A DNA stretch of 64,000 bases from Hyphomicrobium sp. LHD-15 (GTDB lineage: Bacteria; Pseudomonadota; Alphaproteobacteria; Rhizobiales; Hyphomicrobiaceae): contig NZ_JAVIFT010000006.1 in NCBI RefSeq assembly GCF_031157355.1, positions 62,001-126,000 on the forward strand, read 5' to 3'. The position numbers and the translations under genes were made by a program. Below, one piece after another: positions 19,771 through 28,214 of the stretch. The notes beneath the pieces are model-generated. The model searched no databases, was not told where the DNA came from, and saw nothing but the letters and a program-made list of their open reading frames with translations. Within the stretch, counting starts at the first letter, position 1. The number at the start of each line of letters is the position of its first letter.

Positions 19771-21120
19771 ATGAGTAGAGGTCGCCGGGATGTGCCGCCC
19801 ACGCTGTCGCGGCGGGACGGGGTTCGCCCGAGAAGCCCGGCCGAGGCCCTGGAGCCGGGACGCGCGCCGCCACGTCCGCGCGGCATGCGCCAGCGCAAGG
19901 AATCCCGGGTGCTTTCAGGGTTCGCCCGCGTCGTCAGCGGCGTGATGACGATCCTACTCGTGCTGATGCTGACCGCAGGCGGTTTGACGCTGCTGATGGG
20001 CCATCTCTACAGCCGCCCTGGCCCCCTAACGCTCTCGCAGACCGTCGTCATTCCCAAGGGCGCAAGCAGCAACGAAATCGCCGACGACCTCGAACGCGAA
20101 GGGGTCGTTTCGAGCCGCTTGGCCTTCATGGCCAACTACTACGTGCAGAGCCGCATGCGTCCGAAAGATGTGATGCTCAAGCACGGCGAATACCTGTTCA
20201 AGCCGAACGTCAGCATTCGTGAGGTCATCGAGATCCTCTCCGAAGGCAAGTCGGTGATGTACAAGGTCACGATCCCCGAGGGCCTGACCAGCCAGCAGAT
20301 CGTCGAGCGCCTCAAGGGCGAGGAGAACCTGTCGGGAGAGGTAACGCAGATCCCGGCCGAAGGCTCGATCCTGCCCGAGACCTACAGCATCGAGAAAGGC
20401 ATGCAGCGCCAAGAGCTTCTGGAGCGCATGCAGCTGAAGCAGAAGCAGGTGCTCGAAGCAGCCTGGCAGCGCCGGCAAGGCGAGCTGCCGTTCGCGACGC
20501 CCGACCAGGCCGTCGTGATGGCCTCGATCATCGAGAAGGAAACCGGCCGCGCCGACGAGCGCGAGCGCATCGCCGGTGTCTTCGTCAACCGGCTGAAGAA
20601 GGGCATGCCGCTGCAGTCGGATCCGACGATCCTCTACGGCATCTATGGCGGTGGCGTGCAGTGGGGGAAGCCCATCCTGCAGTCAGAGAAAGACACGAAG
20701 AACGCGCACAACACGTATCAGATCAAAGGCTTGCCGCCGACGCCGATCTGCAACCCAGGTCGCCCCGCGCTCGAGGCCGCGCTGAATCCGTCCCAGCACG
20801 GCGACATCTTCTTCGTAGCCGACGGCACCGGCGGCCATATTTTCTCGGCCACCCTGAAAGATCACAATGCCGCTGTAAGCAATTGGCGCAAGGTCGAGAA
20901 GGACATGCGCGCGCGCCAGGCCGCCGCCAAGGATGCGCCGGAAGGAGCTGCCGCCGCTGCTGCGCCGGTCGCCAATCCGGTAACGGAAATTCCGAGTCCG
21001 CCGGCTGAAGACACCGGCGGCGAGGCGGCTCCCGCCGCTGGCGCTGAGCAAGCAGGCGCTGCCCCCAATCCGGCAACGGCCTCGACCATGCCGCTCCCGG
21101 TCCGCAAACCGAAGCGCTAA
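19771..21120 (+). CDS. mltG: Endolytic murein transglycosylase MltG
   Basis: Inner-membrane YceG-family lytic transglycosylase that cuts nascent glycan strands. It has 449 residues: a cytoplasmic Arg/Pro-rich N-terminus, one transmembrane helix (about residues 52-75, MTILLVLMLTAGGLTLL), then the periplasmic domain with the catalytic Glu in ASIIEKETG and the conserved NTYQIKGLPPTPICNPG. The C-terminal 80 residues are Ala/Pro-rich and low complexity. ATG at 19771 follows GGGAG. fabF-mltG-yicC-gmk is a standard alphaproteobacterial series. Confidence 0.95.
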   Translation: MSRGRRDVPPTLSRRDGVRPRSPAEALEPGRAPPRPRGMRQRKESRVLSGFARVVSGVMTILLVLMLTAGGLTLLMGHLYSRPGPLTLSQTVVIPKGASSNEIADDLEREGVVSSRLAFMANYYVQSRMRPKDVMLKHGEYLFKPNVSIREVIEILSEGKSVMYKVTIPEGLTSQQIVERLKGEENLSGEVTQIPAEGSILPETYSIEKGMQRQELLERMQLKQKQVLEAAWQRRQGELPFATPDQAVVMASIIEKETGRADERERIAGVFVNRLKKGMPLQSDPTILYGIYGGGVQWGKPILQSEKDTKNAHNTYQIKGLPPTPICNPGRPALEAALNPSQHGDIFFVADGTGGHIFSATLKDHNAAVSNWRKVEKDMRARQAAAKDAPEGAAAAAAPVANPVTEIPSPPAEDTGGEAAPAAGAEQAGAAPNPATASTMPLPVRKPKR

Positions 21121-21235
21121 CCGCACCCGCACGCGACGCTTGCGAGCGCTCCTGCCGCCGCGTACCTCTGTCGCGCGGGCGCTGATCGGCGCGCGTTTGA
21201 AGCAATCCCGCAAGCGAACCACTCCGGATAGTCAC

Positions 21236-22123
21236 ATGACCCTGCAAAGCATGACCGGGTTCGCCCGCAGCGACGGTGCCATCGATGGCGCGACGTGGCA
21301 TTGGGAAATAAAGAGCGTCAACAATCGCGGCCTCGATATTCGTCTGCGCTTGCCGACCGGCTATGAGGCCGTCGAGCCCAAGATCCGCGACCGCATTGCC
21401 AAGCTCATGTCGCGCGGCAGCATCAACGCCAACCTCAGCGTGGCCCGCCGTGCGCAGGTGAGTGACGTGCGCATCAACCAAGCAGTGCTCGACCGCGTGC
21501 TCGAGCTTGCGACGCGCCTGAGCCACAACACCGGCGCGGAGAAGCCACGCGTTGAAACCCTGCTCGGGCTGAAGGGCGTGCTCGACGTCGTCGAGGAAGC
21601 CGACGACGAGGAAACCCTCGCGCGCGAGCAGGCGTCCGTAATTCAGGGGTTCGAAAGCGCGATTACCGGCCTGGTGACGGCGCGCCGCGAGGAAGGCGCC
21701 CGGTTGAAGCAGGTTGTGAGCCGCCAGATCGACGAGATTGCGCGCCTCGCGAACGTCGTCGAGGCCTCGCCCTCGCGCAGCGTCGAGGCGATCCGCCGCC
21801 GGCTTGCGGAGCAGGTTGCCCGACTGGTCGAGACTGGCCAGGGCCTCGATCCTGTCCGCCTCCACCAGGAAGCCGTGCTGATTGCCACCCGCGCCGACGT
21901 GGAGGAGGAGTTGAAGCGCCTCGCCGCCCACGTGGAGGCCGCCCGCGCGCTGCTGCGCGAGGAGGGGGCCATCGGCCGCAAGCTCGATTTTCTGGCGCAG
22001 GAGTTCAATCGGGAGGCGAACACGCTGACCTCGAAGGCAGGCGATCAGGAAATCGCGCACGCCGGGCTGGCGCTGAAGGTCGTCATCGATCAGCTGCGCG
22101 AGCAGGTTCAGAACATCGAATAA
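21236..22123 (+). CDS. YicC family endoribonuclease-like protein
   Basis: Member of the YicC/YloC family with the signature N-terminus MTLQSMTGFAR, a central helical region and a C-terminal DUF1732 block (REEGAIGRKLDFLAQEFNRE). It has 295 residues. E. coli YicC has been linked to small-RNA turnover as an endoribonuclease; the role here is by family. The ATG at 21236 is fixed by the conserved N-terminus. It precedes gmk, a widely conserved pairing. Confidence 0.92.
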   Translation: MTLQSMTGFARSDGAIDGATWHWEIKSVNNRGLDIRLRLPTGYEAVEPKIRDRIAKLMSRGSINANLSVARRAQVSDVRINQAVLDRVLELATRLSHNTGAEKPRVETLLGLKGVLDVVEEADDEETLAREQASVIQGFESAITGLVTARREEGARLKQVVSRQIDEIARLANVVEASPSRSVEAIRRRLAEQVARLVETGQGLDPVRLHQEAVLIATRADVEEELKRLAAHVEAARALLREEGAIGRKLDFLAQEFNREANTLTSKAGDQEIAHAGLALKVVIDQLREQVQNIE

Positions 22124-22212
22124 GGGGCCGCGCTTATCTCTCGCGCCATCCCGGTTTTCCATTTTCGGAAAACATGGTCTAAACCCTGCGGACAGAACGC
22201 GGGGAGGCGACT

Positions 22213-22860
22213 ATGACGAGCGAAAATCCGACGATCGAGCGGCGCGGCCTACTCCTCGTGCTGTCGTCGCCGTCGGGCGCCGGAAAGACCTCGCTCGCCC
22301 GTGCTTTGCTCGAGGCCGATCCGAACATCGCGCTGTCCGTCTCCGTGACGACCCGCACGCCGCGCCCCGGCGAGGTCGATGGGCGCGACTACTGGTTTCT
22401 CGACGAAGCCAAGTTCAAGGCGATGATCGCGGCTGGCGAGCTTCTCGAATGGGCCGTAGTCTTCGGCAACTACTACGGAACGCCGCGCGCACCAATCGAA
22501 CGGGCCGTCGCGGAAGGCCGCGATGTGCTGTTCGACATCGATTGGCAGGGCACGCAGCAACTGTCCGAGCGAATGGCCAACGATCTCGTGCGCGTCTTCG
22601 TGCTGCCGCCGTCGGCTGACGCGCTCGAGCGGCGCTTGACGCAGCGCGCCCAGGATCCGCCCGATGTGGTGGCCAAGCGCATGGCCAAGGCCTCCGACGA
22701 AATCAGCCATTGGGCCGAGTACGACTATGTGATCGTCAACGCCAATCTTGAGGAAAGCAGCGCCGGGCTTCGCGCGATCCTCGCCGCGGAGCGCCTACGG
22801 CGTGACCGCATGACCGGTCTCTCGACGTTCGTGCGCTCCCTGCAAAGCGCGCTGACATAG
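22213..22860 (+). CDS. gmk: Guanylate kinase
   Basis: Phosphorylates GMP to GDP. It has 215 residues, with P-loop SSPSGAGKTS and the GMP-binding segment VSVTTRTPRPGEVDGRDYWF. The ATG at 22213 has GGGGAGG upstream. A hairpin GTTTTCC/GGAAAAC lies in the gap after yicC (22154-22173). Confidence 0.97.
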   Translation: MTSENPTIERRGLLLVLSSPSGAGKTSLARALLEADPNIALSVSVTTRTPRPGEVDGRDYWFLDEAKFKAMIAAGELLEWAVVFGNYYGTPRAPIERAVAEGRDVLFDIDWQGTQQLSERMANDLVRVFVLPPSADALERRLTQRAQDPPDVVAKRMAKASDEISHWAEYDYVIVNANLEESSAGLRAILAAERLRRDRMTGLSTFVRSLQSALT

Positions 22861-22867
22861 TCGCGGG

Positions 22868-23356
22868 ATGCTGATCCGCCCCGAGACGCCGGATCTCGTC
22901 GGCGCCATCCGGGCGCTTCATCTCGCGGCGTTCCCGACGTCTGCAGAGGCCGACCTTGTCGATCGGCTGCGCCGTGACGGCGACGCGACGCTCTCACTCG
23001 TTGCGCTGGATGCCGGCACGATCGCCGGCCACCTCATGCTCTCTCCGATGCATGCGCCCATGAAAGCGCTGGGCCTCGGGCCGCTCGCGGTTCGAGCTGA
23101 CCGCCGCAGGCAAGGGATCGGCGGTCAATTGATCCGCAACGGACTGGCGGAGGCAAAGGCTGCGGGGTGGGAGGCGATCTTCGTGCTCGGGGAGCCGGCC
23201 TTTTACGGCCGCTTTGGATTCGACGTCGGGAGAGCAGTCGGCTTCGAGACGCCGTACGCTGGGCCTTACTTTATGATCCTTGCGCTCGACGGCAGCGAGC
23301 TTTCCGCGCGGTCAGGGCGTGTCGATTACGCGCCCGCATTCGCGGATCTCGAATAG
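22868..23356 (+). CDS. GNAT family N-acetyltransferase
   Basis: 162-residue YhbS-like GNAT. The acetyl-CoA loop is visible in RADRRRQGIGGQLIRNGL and is followed by the family-typical VLGEPAFYGRFGFDVG. Substrate unknown. It starts 7 bases after gmk. Palindromic repeats begin 19 bases after its stop. Confidence 0.88.
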   Translation: MLIRPETPDLVGAIRALHLAAFPTSAEADLVDRLRRDGDATLSLVALDAGTIAGHLMLSPMHAPMKALGLGPLAVRADRRRQGIGGQLIRNGLAEAKAAGWEAIFVLGEPAFYGRFGFDVGRAVGFETPYAGPYFMILALDGSELSARSGRVDYAPAFADLE

Positions 23357-23375
23357 GAAGATCAAAAAGCCGTCA

Positions 23376-23434
23376 GACCATGATCGCTTCGGACCCTATC
23401 AGTCCGAAGCGTGAATCATCGGTCTCACTAAGGT
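23376..23434. repeat. Dispersed palindromic repeat, copy 2
   Basis: Same element as at 4404: GACCATGATCGCTTCGGAC, loop CCTATCA, GTCCGAAGCGTGAATCATC, then GGTCTCACTAAGGT. The innermost arms GCTTCGGAC/GTCCGAAGC are perfect. Confidence 0.88.
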
Positions 23435-23493
23435 GACCATGATCGCTTCAGGCCCTATCAGCCTGAAGCGTGAATCATCGGTCCCACTAAGGT
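23435..23493. repeat. Dispersed palindromic repeat, copy 3 (tandem with copy 2)
   Basis: A direct tandem repeat of copy 2. Both arms carry compensating changes (GCTTCAGGC / GCCTGAAGC), so the stem is preserved although the sequence differs. Such covariation argues that the hairpin itself is under selection. Confidence 0.88.
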
Positions 23494-23607
23494 GGCCATG
23501 ATCGCTTCGGACCCAAGCGCTCCGATCGTCGCGTCCCCTAGCGGGCGCGGCGTGAATCGGCAGCGCAGGAAAAGCCCGAAGCGTGAATCATAGGTCTCAT
23601 CAAAAAC
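23494..23607. repeat. Dispersed palindromic repeat, copy 4 with enlarged loop
   Basis: The left arm (GGCCATGATCGCTTCGGACC) and right arm (CCCGAAGCGTGAATCAT, then AGGTCTCATCA) match the other copies, but about 60 extra bases sit in the loop (roughly 23510-23573). The insert has its own short GC-rich pairing (CGCGTCCC...GGGCGCGG). Confidence 0.75.
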
Positions 23608-23609
23608 CT

Positions 23610-23648
23610 AGAGCGTGATTGCGTTTCAAAGAAAAGCAATCATGGTCT
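23610..23648. repeat. Second module of the repeat family at the XRE gene 3' end
   Basis: AGAGCGTGATTGC and GCAATCATGGTCT form an imperfect inverted repeat. The same module follows the first palindrome at 54.9 kb. Its last base touches the stop codon of the minus-strand regulator gene. Confidence 0.75.
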
Positions 23649-24436
23649 TAGGGCAGCTCGCGTCCGTAGCTGATGACGGACAGAAAGCGGATCGGCAACT
23701 TCACCAGCTCCTCGGGGCCGTGCGGCGCATCCGCATCGAAGAACAGGCTGTCGCCCGGCTTCATCGGATAAAGCTTGTCGGCGTGCCGATAGACCACCTC
23801 ACCTTCGAGAACGTAGATGAGCTCGAGCCCCGCATGCTGGAACAGCGGGAACACATCCGACTCTTCCGTCAGCGTGATCAGATACGGCTCGACCACGACG
23901 CCGCCCGCCTGGCCGCCCGAGTGCCCGAGCAACTGATACTGGTGTCCCGCGCGTGTTCCCCGCCGCTCGATCAGCAGTCCCTGGCCCGCCGAAACGAACA
24001 CCGCATTGCGCCGCTCCTCGAACCGGCGGAACAGCGCCGTGACCGGAACGCCCAGCGCTTTCGACAGCCGTTGCAGCGTCGTGAGCGAAGCGCTCGTGAC
24101 GCCGTTCTCGATCTTCGACAGCATTCCGAGCGAGAGCCCGGCCGCGCGTGCAAGATCGGAAGCCGTGATGCCGAGCTTGTTTCGGAAGGCGCGCACTTCG
24201 CGGCCGATTGCGACTTCGAGCATGCTGTCGCGTGAGCCCTGGAGCGCATGAGGATCCTGCTCCTCCTTGGGCTCCACCACCTGCAGCACCTCGGCGAGTT
24301 CCTCCTGTGACAGCGCCTTGCGGCCCTTGACGTCACCGCGAGGCGGTTCGGCGGTCGTTGCCTCGGTATTGCTGTCCTTTTTCAAGGGGCCTCCCGATCT
24401 CTGGTTCATGCGCGGCAGCCCATAAAAATTTTTCAA
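23648..24436 (-). CDS. XRE family regulator with C-terminal cupin domain
   Basis: Transcription factor of 262 residues: a polar N-terminal tail (1-75), a helix-turn-helix of the XRE/Cro type (about 77-135, LGITASDLARAAGLSLGMLS), and a cupin ligand-binding domain (about 180-260, HAGLELIYVLEGEVVYRHAD then PMKPGDSLFFDADAPHG). This architecture (PuuR-like) commonly controls uptake and breakdown of amines, polyamines or amino acids. It is divergent from the permease/glx/glnT genes, so it probably regulates them. An alternative start is at 24409. Confidence 0.88.
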   Translation of the reverse strand: MKNFYGLPRMNQRSGGPLKKDSNTEATTAEPPRGDVKGRKALSQEELAEVLQVVEPKEEQDPHALQGSRDSMLEVAIGREVRAFRNKLGITASDLARAAGLSLGMLSKIENGVTSASLTTLQRLSKALGVPVTALFRRFEERRNAVFVSAGQGLLIERRGTRAGHQYQLLGHSGGQAGGVVVEPYLITLTEESDVFPLFQHAGLELIYVLEGEVVYRHADKLYPMKPGDSLFFDADAPHGPEELVKLPIRFLSVISYGRELP

Positions 24437-25101
24437 ACCCTGCCGTATTCAATCGACAAATCGAACAGGAAGGGGAAATTCGAAAATGCGGGGCGAAAGT
24501 CTCGTCGGCAAGAGCATCAACACTGAAACACTCGTCACCCTATCGAACCACGAGTGCCGACGTCTTGGCAACTAACGAGTGAGCAAAGAAAAATACCGAG
24601 GACATCTGTTTGCACTCCGAAGTTACGTAAATCTTCGCGAGCAAATCACGCCCCGCTAGATATTTTCCCGCCAACGCAACCGGCCGGACTTTTTCGAGAC
24701 GTCATCACGCGCTTTTTGAGAGCGCTGATCGCTGCGCCCAATTCGAGGGTTCGAAGCAGTTTGGCCGAGGTCAGACATCTCGACCGCACGCCAGGCGATA
24801 ACCGATGACGGAACCGGTCCTTCATGCTGACCAGAGCGAGCCGCCGCACCGCTGCCCGCGCGCGGCTGCCTACGAAACCGGCATTCCCCCCGTGCAAGTT
24901 TATTTCCAACCACTCAAGGGTTGGGAGTCAAGCCAGAATTGCCCACTGAACAGGCATTCTGGTGCCAAATCTGCTCGTTATGGAATCAAACGCCTTGACA
25001 AACTGCGGCAGCACGACGCAGTGTTTTTCCGCACATAAAAAAAGGTTGCCTCACAGGCAACACCAGGAGGAACCCTCAAAACCCATCCAAGGGGGAGTTT
25101 A
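24437..25101. promoter_or_regulatory. Long control region between the XRE regulator and the permease operon
   Basis: 665 bases, clearly less GC-rich than the neighbouring genes and without a credible gene. Items seen: a palindrome TTACGTAA at 24623-24630; a GG-N10-GC pair at 24961-24974 (TGGTGCC-N5-TGCT) vaguely like a sigma-54 promoter; a TTGACA at 24995-25000 without a good -10; a perfect 7-bp hairpin GTTGCCT/AGGCAAC at 25045-25061; and GGGGGAG as ribosome-binding site. It probably holds both divergent promoters and the regulator's operators. Confidence 0.5.
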
Positions 25102-25395
25102 ATGCAACAAAAAGCATCGGATCCACGCGTCCATTCTATGTTCGCCGGCGACCGCATATGGGCGTTCGGCGCAGTTCTTGTTCTCTGGGCGGTCTACGGC
25201 TTCGTCTACTGGCGATTGTCGGAAAGCGCTCCGACCGACGGCGTCCTGGAGGCCCTCGGCGTCGCCGGCGGTCTCGTTCTCTTGTTCAATTCCGCATCGA
25301 TCCTCGCGATGATCAGCCACTACGCGGAAGACAAGGAGCACATCTACGGGCTCGACATCCACTACCTCGACGAAATGAAAAAGTCGAAGGCGTAG
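25102..25395 (+). CDS. Small two-helix membrane protein (unknown)
   Basis: Unrecognised 97-residue protein. Two hydrophobic segments: about residues 20-38 (IWAFGAVLVLWAVYGFVYW) and 50-72 (LGVAGGLVLLFNSASILAMI). The C-terminus is charged and His/Asp/Glu-rich (SHYAEDKEHIYGLDIHYLDE). GGGGGAG precedes the ATG. First gene of a run of three small membrane proteins directly ahead of an APC permease, with 13-base gaps; probably a partner or modulator of the transporter, by context only. Confidence 0.72.
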   Translation: MQQKASDPRVHSMFAGDRIWAFGAVLVLWAVYGFVYWRLSESAPTDGVLEALGVAGGLVLLFNSASILAMISHYAEDKEHIYGLDIHYLDEMKKSKA

Positions 25396-25408
25396 GGGAG
25401 AAAGAGCC

Positions 25409-25819
25409 ATGGCCAAGACGCCGTATAAGCCGCCGACGCAGTCTGCGATCGGCCAGACTTTCGATACCTTTTTTCTCCTCGCCCTCGTGCTCGCTGCCCT
25501 TTTCGTGCCGCTTTATCTCGGCCTTGCGGGCGGCGGCAAAACCATGCTCGAGCTGAAGGACACCTCGTGGACCGGTATGGGTCAAAACGCGACCATGCAG
25601 GCCCAGTGGGAGAAGCTTGGCTTCACCCCAGGACCCAAAACGGAAGAGAACGCGACATCGGCCGCTGAGCTGATCGCCGCGCGCTTCGACTACGCGTTCG
25701 ACCCTGTCGAACTCGCGGTCACCGCCCTGGTGGTGCTCGGCTACTTCTTCATCGTCTTTCACTGGTCCCGGAAGGAATACCGGGACGTGATCGACGAACG
25801 GTTCAACGGCAAAAAGTGA
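25409..25819 (+). CDS. Small two-helix membrane protein (unknown)
   Basis: Unrecognised 136-residue protein with hydrophobic segments at about 20-42 (TFFLLALVLAALFVPLYLGL) and 100-120 (PVELAVTALVVLGYFFIVFH), separated by a polar loop of roughly 55 residues likely outside the membrane on one side. GGGGAG lies 8 bases before the ATG. Sits 13 bases after the previous gene and 13 before the next, so they are co-transcribed. Confidence 0.72.
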   Translation: MAKTPYKPPTQSAIGQTFDTFFLLALVLAALFVPLYLGLAGGGKTMLELKDTSWTGMGQNATMQAQWEKLGFTPGPKTEENATSAAELIAARFDYAFDPVELAVTALVVLGYFFIVFHWSRKEYRDVIDERFNGKK

Positions 25820-25832
25820 GGGAGGGGATCCC

Positions 25833-26018
25833 GTGAATAATTTCCAACTGCTCGAATACGCGGCCTGGGGCCTCTCCGCGCTCCTCGGCCTATGGATGCT
25901 GATCGATCTCATTCGCACGGACCGGACTTACAGCGAAGAGCTGCTGACCTCGTCCCAGGAGGGTGAAATCGAAGATGCGCTCGTCATCGATCCGACCCAC
26001 CAGGGAGGTCACCGGTGA
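25833..26018 (+). CDS. Single-helix microprotein (unknown)
   Basis: 61-residue protein starting at a GTG with GGGAGGG-type upstream purines. One transmembrane helix near the N-terminus (about 8-28, EYAAWGLSALLGLWMLIDLI), then an acidic tail. Its stop overlaps the permease start as GTGA, so it is translationally coupled to the transporter, which supports it being a real gene and a candidate small subunit or chaperone. Confidence 0.7.
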   Translation: MNNFQLLEYAAWGLSALLGLWMLIDLIRTDRTYSEELLTSSQEGEIEDALVIDPTHQGGHR

Positions 26019-27400
26019 CTCAGACAACAGCAATTCACGGCGAGAAGATCTCGCTGTTGCGCGTGCTTGGTCCGGGTCACGTGTGGGCGCTTGGCGTCGG
26101 CATCGTGCTCGTGGGCGAGTACATGGGCTGGAACTTCGCAGTCGGCAAAGGCGGCGCCATCGCCGCGCTGATCGCCTGCTGGGTGGCCGGTCTTCTCTAC
26201 ACCTGCGTGGCGATGATCGATTCCGAAGTGACCTCCACGGTCGCTGCGGCCGGCGGTCAGTATGCCCAGGCCAAGCACATCGTTGGGCCATTGATGGCCT
26301 TCAACGTGGGCCTGTTCCTGGTCTTCGCCTACACCATGCTCGAAGCGGCCAACGCCATCACGCTCGGCTACCTCGTGCAGACGGTCGGCTCGATGGCAGG
26401 GTTTCCCGAAACCCACGATAAGCCGTTCATCGTTTTGACGATCATGTTCCTCGCGTGGCTCAACTATCGCGGTGTCTACGCGACGCTCACGTTCAACCTC
26501 GTCATCACGGCGATCGCGTTCGTTGCGATCTGGGTGCTGTTCTTTGCAGTTCAGCCCTGGAGCAGCGTCTACATGAAGCACGGCGAACTGCTGACCGGCT
26601 TGCCTTATGGCTGGCTCGGCGTGCTCGCCGCCCTTCACTTCGGCATGTGGTACTACCTCGGCATCGAGGGCACGACGCAGGCCGCCGAAGAGGTCCGCTC
26701 GCCAGCGCGCGCCCTCCCTCTCGGCACCATGACCGGCATCATCACGCTGCTGATCGCAGCAACGATGACCTGGTACATCTGCGCGGGCATCATGCCGTGG
26801 GAATATCTGGGTCAGGCCGTGACGCCTCTGTTCGATGCGGCCCGTCTCACGGATTCCAACGTCCTGATGGTCTTGCTGTTCATCGGCACGATCTTCTCGA
26901 CGCTGGCCTCCGCCAACGGCTGCATCAACGACGCATCCCGCGCCTGGTTCTCGATGGGCCGCGATCGTTATCTGCCGCAGGTGTTCGGCGCGGTGCATCC
27001 GAAGTACCGCACGCCCTATCGGTCGATCGTGTTCCTGGTGCCGGTGGCTCTGGTGTTCGCGTACTTCGCTCCGCTCGATCAGGTGATCACGTTCTCGATC
27101 CTGTCGGGCTTGCTCGAGTACACGTACATGGCGATCGGCGTCATGATGTTCCGGCAGAAGTGGCCGCTCGGCACGATCAAGCGGGGCTACGTGCACCCGT
27201 TCCATCCGCTGCCGGCCATCGTGCTGCTGCTCCTGTGCTCCGCCACCTACTTCGCGGTGTTCCTGGGCTACGGCACGCAGCTCATCGCGATGATGGTGTT
27301 CTACATCGTTGCTTCGCTGTGGTTCGCGCTGCACCGCTACAAGTTCGTGCGTCGCGGAGCGCAGTTCACGATGCCTTGGCCTAAGCCGGTCGGATACTGA
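26015..27400 (+). CDS. APC superfamily amine/amino acid permease
   Basis: Secondary transporter of 461 residues with about twelve hydrophobic segments. The first helix region carries GPGHVWALGVGIVLVGEYMG, as in ethanolamine/amine-type APC permeases; AEEVRSPARALPLG after the sixth helix is an APC hallmark. GTG start at 26015 with GGAGG upstream and a GTGA overlap with the preceding microprotein. Substrate not provable from sequence; the linked glx and glnT genes point to an amine or amino acid used as nitrogen source. Confidence 0.9.
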   Translation: MTQTTAIHGEKISLLRVLGPGHVWALGVGIVLVGEYMGWNFAVGKGGAIAALIACWVAGLLYTCVAMIDSEVTSTVAAAGGQYAQAKHIVGPLMAFNVGLFLVFAYTMLEAANAITLGYLVQTVGSMAGFPETHDKPFIVLTIMFLAWLNYRGVYATLTFNLVITAIAFVAIWVLFFAVQPWSSVYMKHGELLTGLPYGWLGVLAALHFGMWYYLGIEGTTQAAEEVRSPARALPLGTMTGIITLLIAATMTWYICAGIMPWEYLGQAVTPLFDAARLTDSNVLMVLLFIGTIFSTLASANGCINDASRAWFSMGRDRYLPQVFGAVHPKYRTPYRSIVFLVPVALVFAYFAPLDQVITFSILSGLLEYTYMAIGVMMFRQKWPLGTIKRGYVHPFHPLPAIVLLLLCSATYFAVFLGYGTQLIAMMVFYIVASLWFALHRYKFVRRGAQFTMPWPKPVGY

Positions 27401-27530
27401 TCCGATCCAAGACGGCATGGCGCGGTTCGGCAGGCCCGGATCGCGCCATGCGCAACACCCAATCATAAGGCCCCGACGGGCCACGGTCCCGCCTGGGTCT
27501 CCGATCAAGTTCGAGCGGAGTGAGAGACCT

Positions 27531-28214
27531 GTGTCCAACGCCTCGGCAGCACTGTTGTTGCTGGTTTTCGCCAGCCCCCTCGTTTGGCTCGCGTTGCGCG
27601 ATCACAAGGCCTTGCGGCTGAGCCGCATAGGTCTGCTCGATGGTTGTGCAGACGTGTTCGATCGCTATGCACTCACCCACGACGGAGACAGCTTTCCGCG
27701 TATCAGCGGGCGCTGCGGCCGTCGCAATGTCGACGTCCGGCTGATCAGCGACACAATGACCATCCGGAGACTTCCCCAGCTCTGGCTGCAGGTGACGATG
27801 CTCGACCGCATTGACGTTACGAGCGGCCTCGCCGTGCTCGTTCGCCCGTCCGGATACGAGTTCTACAGCCTGACGACGGGCTACCTTCACGTCCTCGATA
27901 CGCCGCCGTCGTTTCCGAGCGAGGTGATCGTGCGGAGCGAGCATGCCGGCGCCGCGAAACTCCTGGAAAAACTAACGCCGTCAATGGCTAGGATCCTTGA
28001 GGATCCGCGCGTCAAGGAGATTGACATCACGCCTCAGGGACTGCGGATCATCCGCCAGGCCGACGAGGGGAGGCGTGGCGAATACCTGCTGTTGCGCCAG
28101 GCCGTCTTTGATCAGGCTGTCGTCACGGCCGATGAGCTTGGAGCGGCGCTTGCGGAACTCGAAACCCTCCGCGCCCCGATCGAAAAAACCGAGAGAGAGG
28201 CCCTCTACGCATGA
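27531..28214 (+). CDS. Hypothetical membrane-anchored protein
   Basis: Unrecognised 227-residue protein. The start is GTG at 27531; residues 4-18 (ASAALLLLVFASPLVWLAL) form a signal anchor, and the remainder is a soluble domain with several beta-rich stretches and a C-terminal helix. It ends with an ATGA overlap with the next gene, so the two are coupled. Same strand as the permease and glx genes, 130 bases after the permease. Function unknown; possibly a regulator or sensor tied to the transport unit. Confidence 0.7.
   Translation: MSNASAALLLLVFASPLVWLALRDHKALRLSRIGLLDGCADVFDRYALTHDGDSFPRISGRCGRRNVDVRLISDTMTIRRLPQLWLQVTMLDRIDVTSGLAVLVRPSGYEFYSLTTGYLHVLDTPPSFPSEVIVRSEHAGAAKLLEKLTPSMARILEDPRVKEIDITPQGLRIIRQADEGRRGEYLLLRQAVFDQAVVTADELGAALAELETLRAPIEKTEREALYA

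Noticed and set aside
24960-24975. Sigma-54-like promoter upstream of the permease operon
   Set aside because: GG-N10-GC spacing is present, but only about 7 of 10 consensus bases match; too weak to list as a promoter on its own.
24805-25038. Small plus-strand frame (77 codons) in the control region
   Set aside because: No ribosome-binding site, odd composition, and it overlaps the likely promoter of the permease operon.
26009-27538. A 509-codon minus-strand frame opposite the permease
   Set aside because: His/Arg/Asp-rich shadow of a membrane-protein gene, without a ribosome-binding site or known domain.
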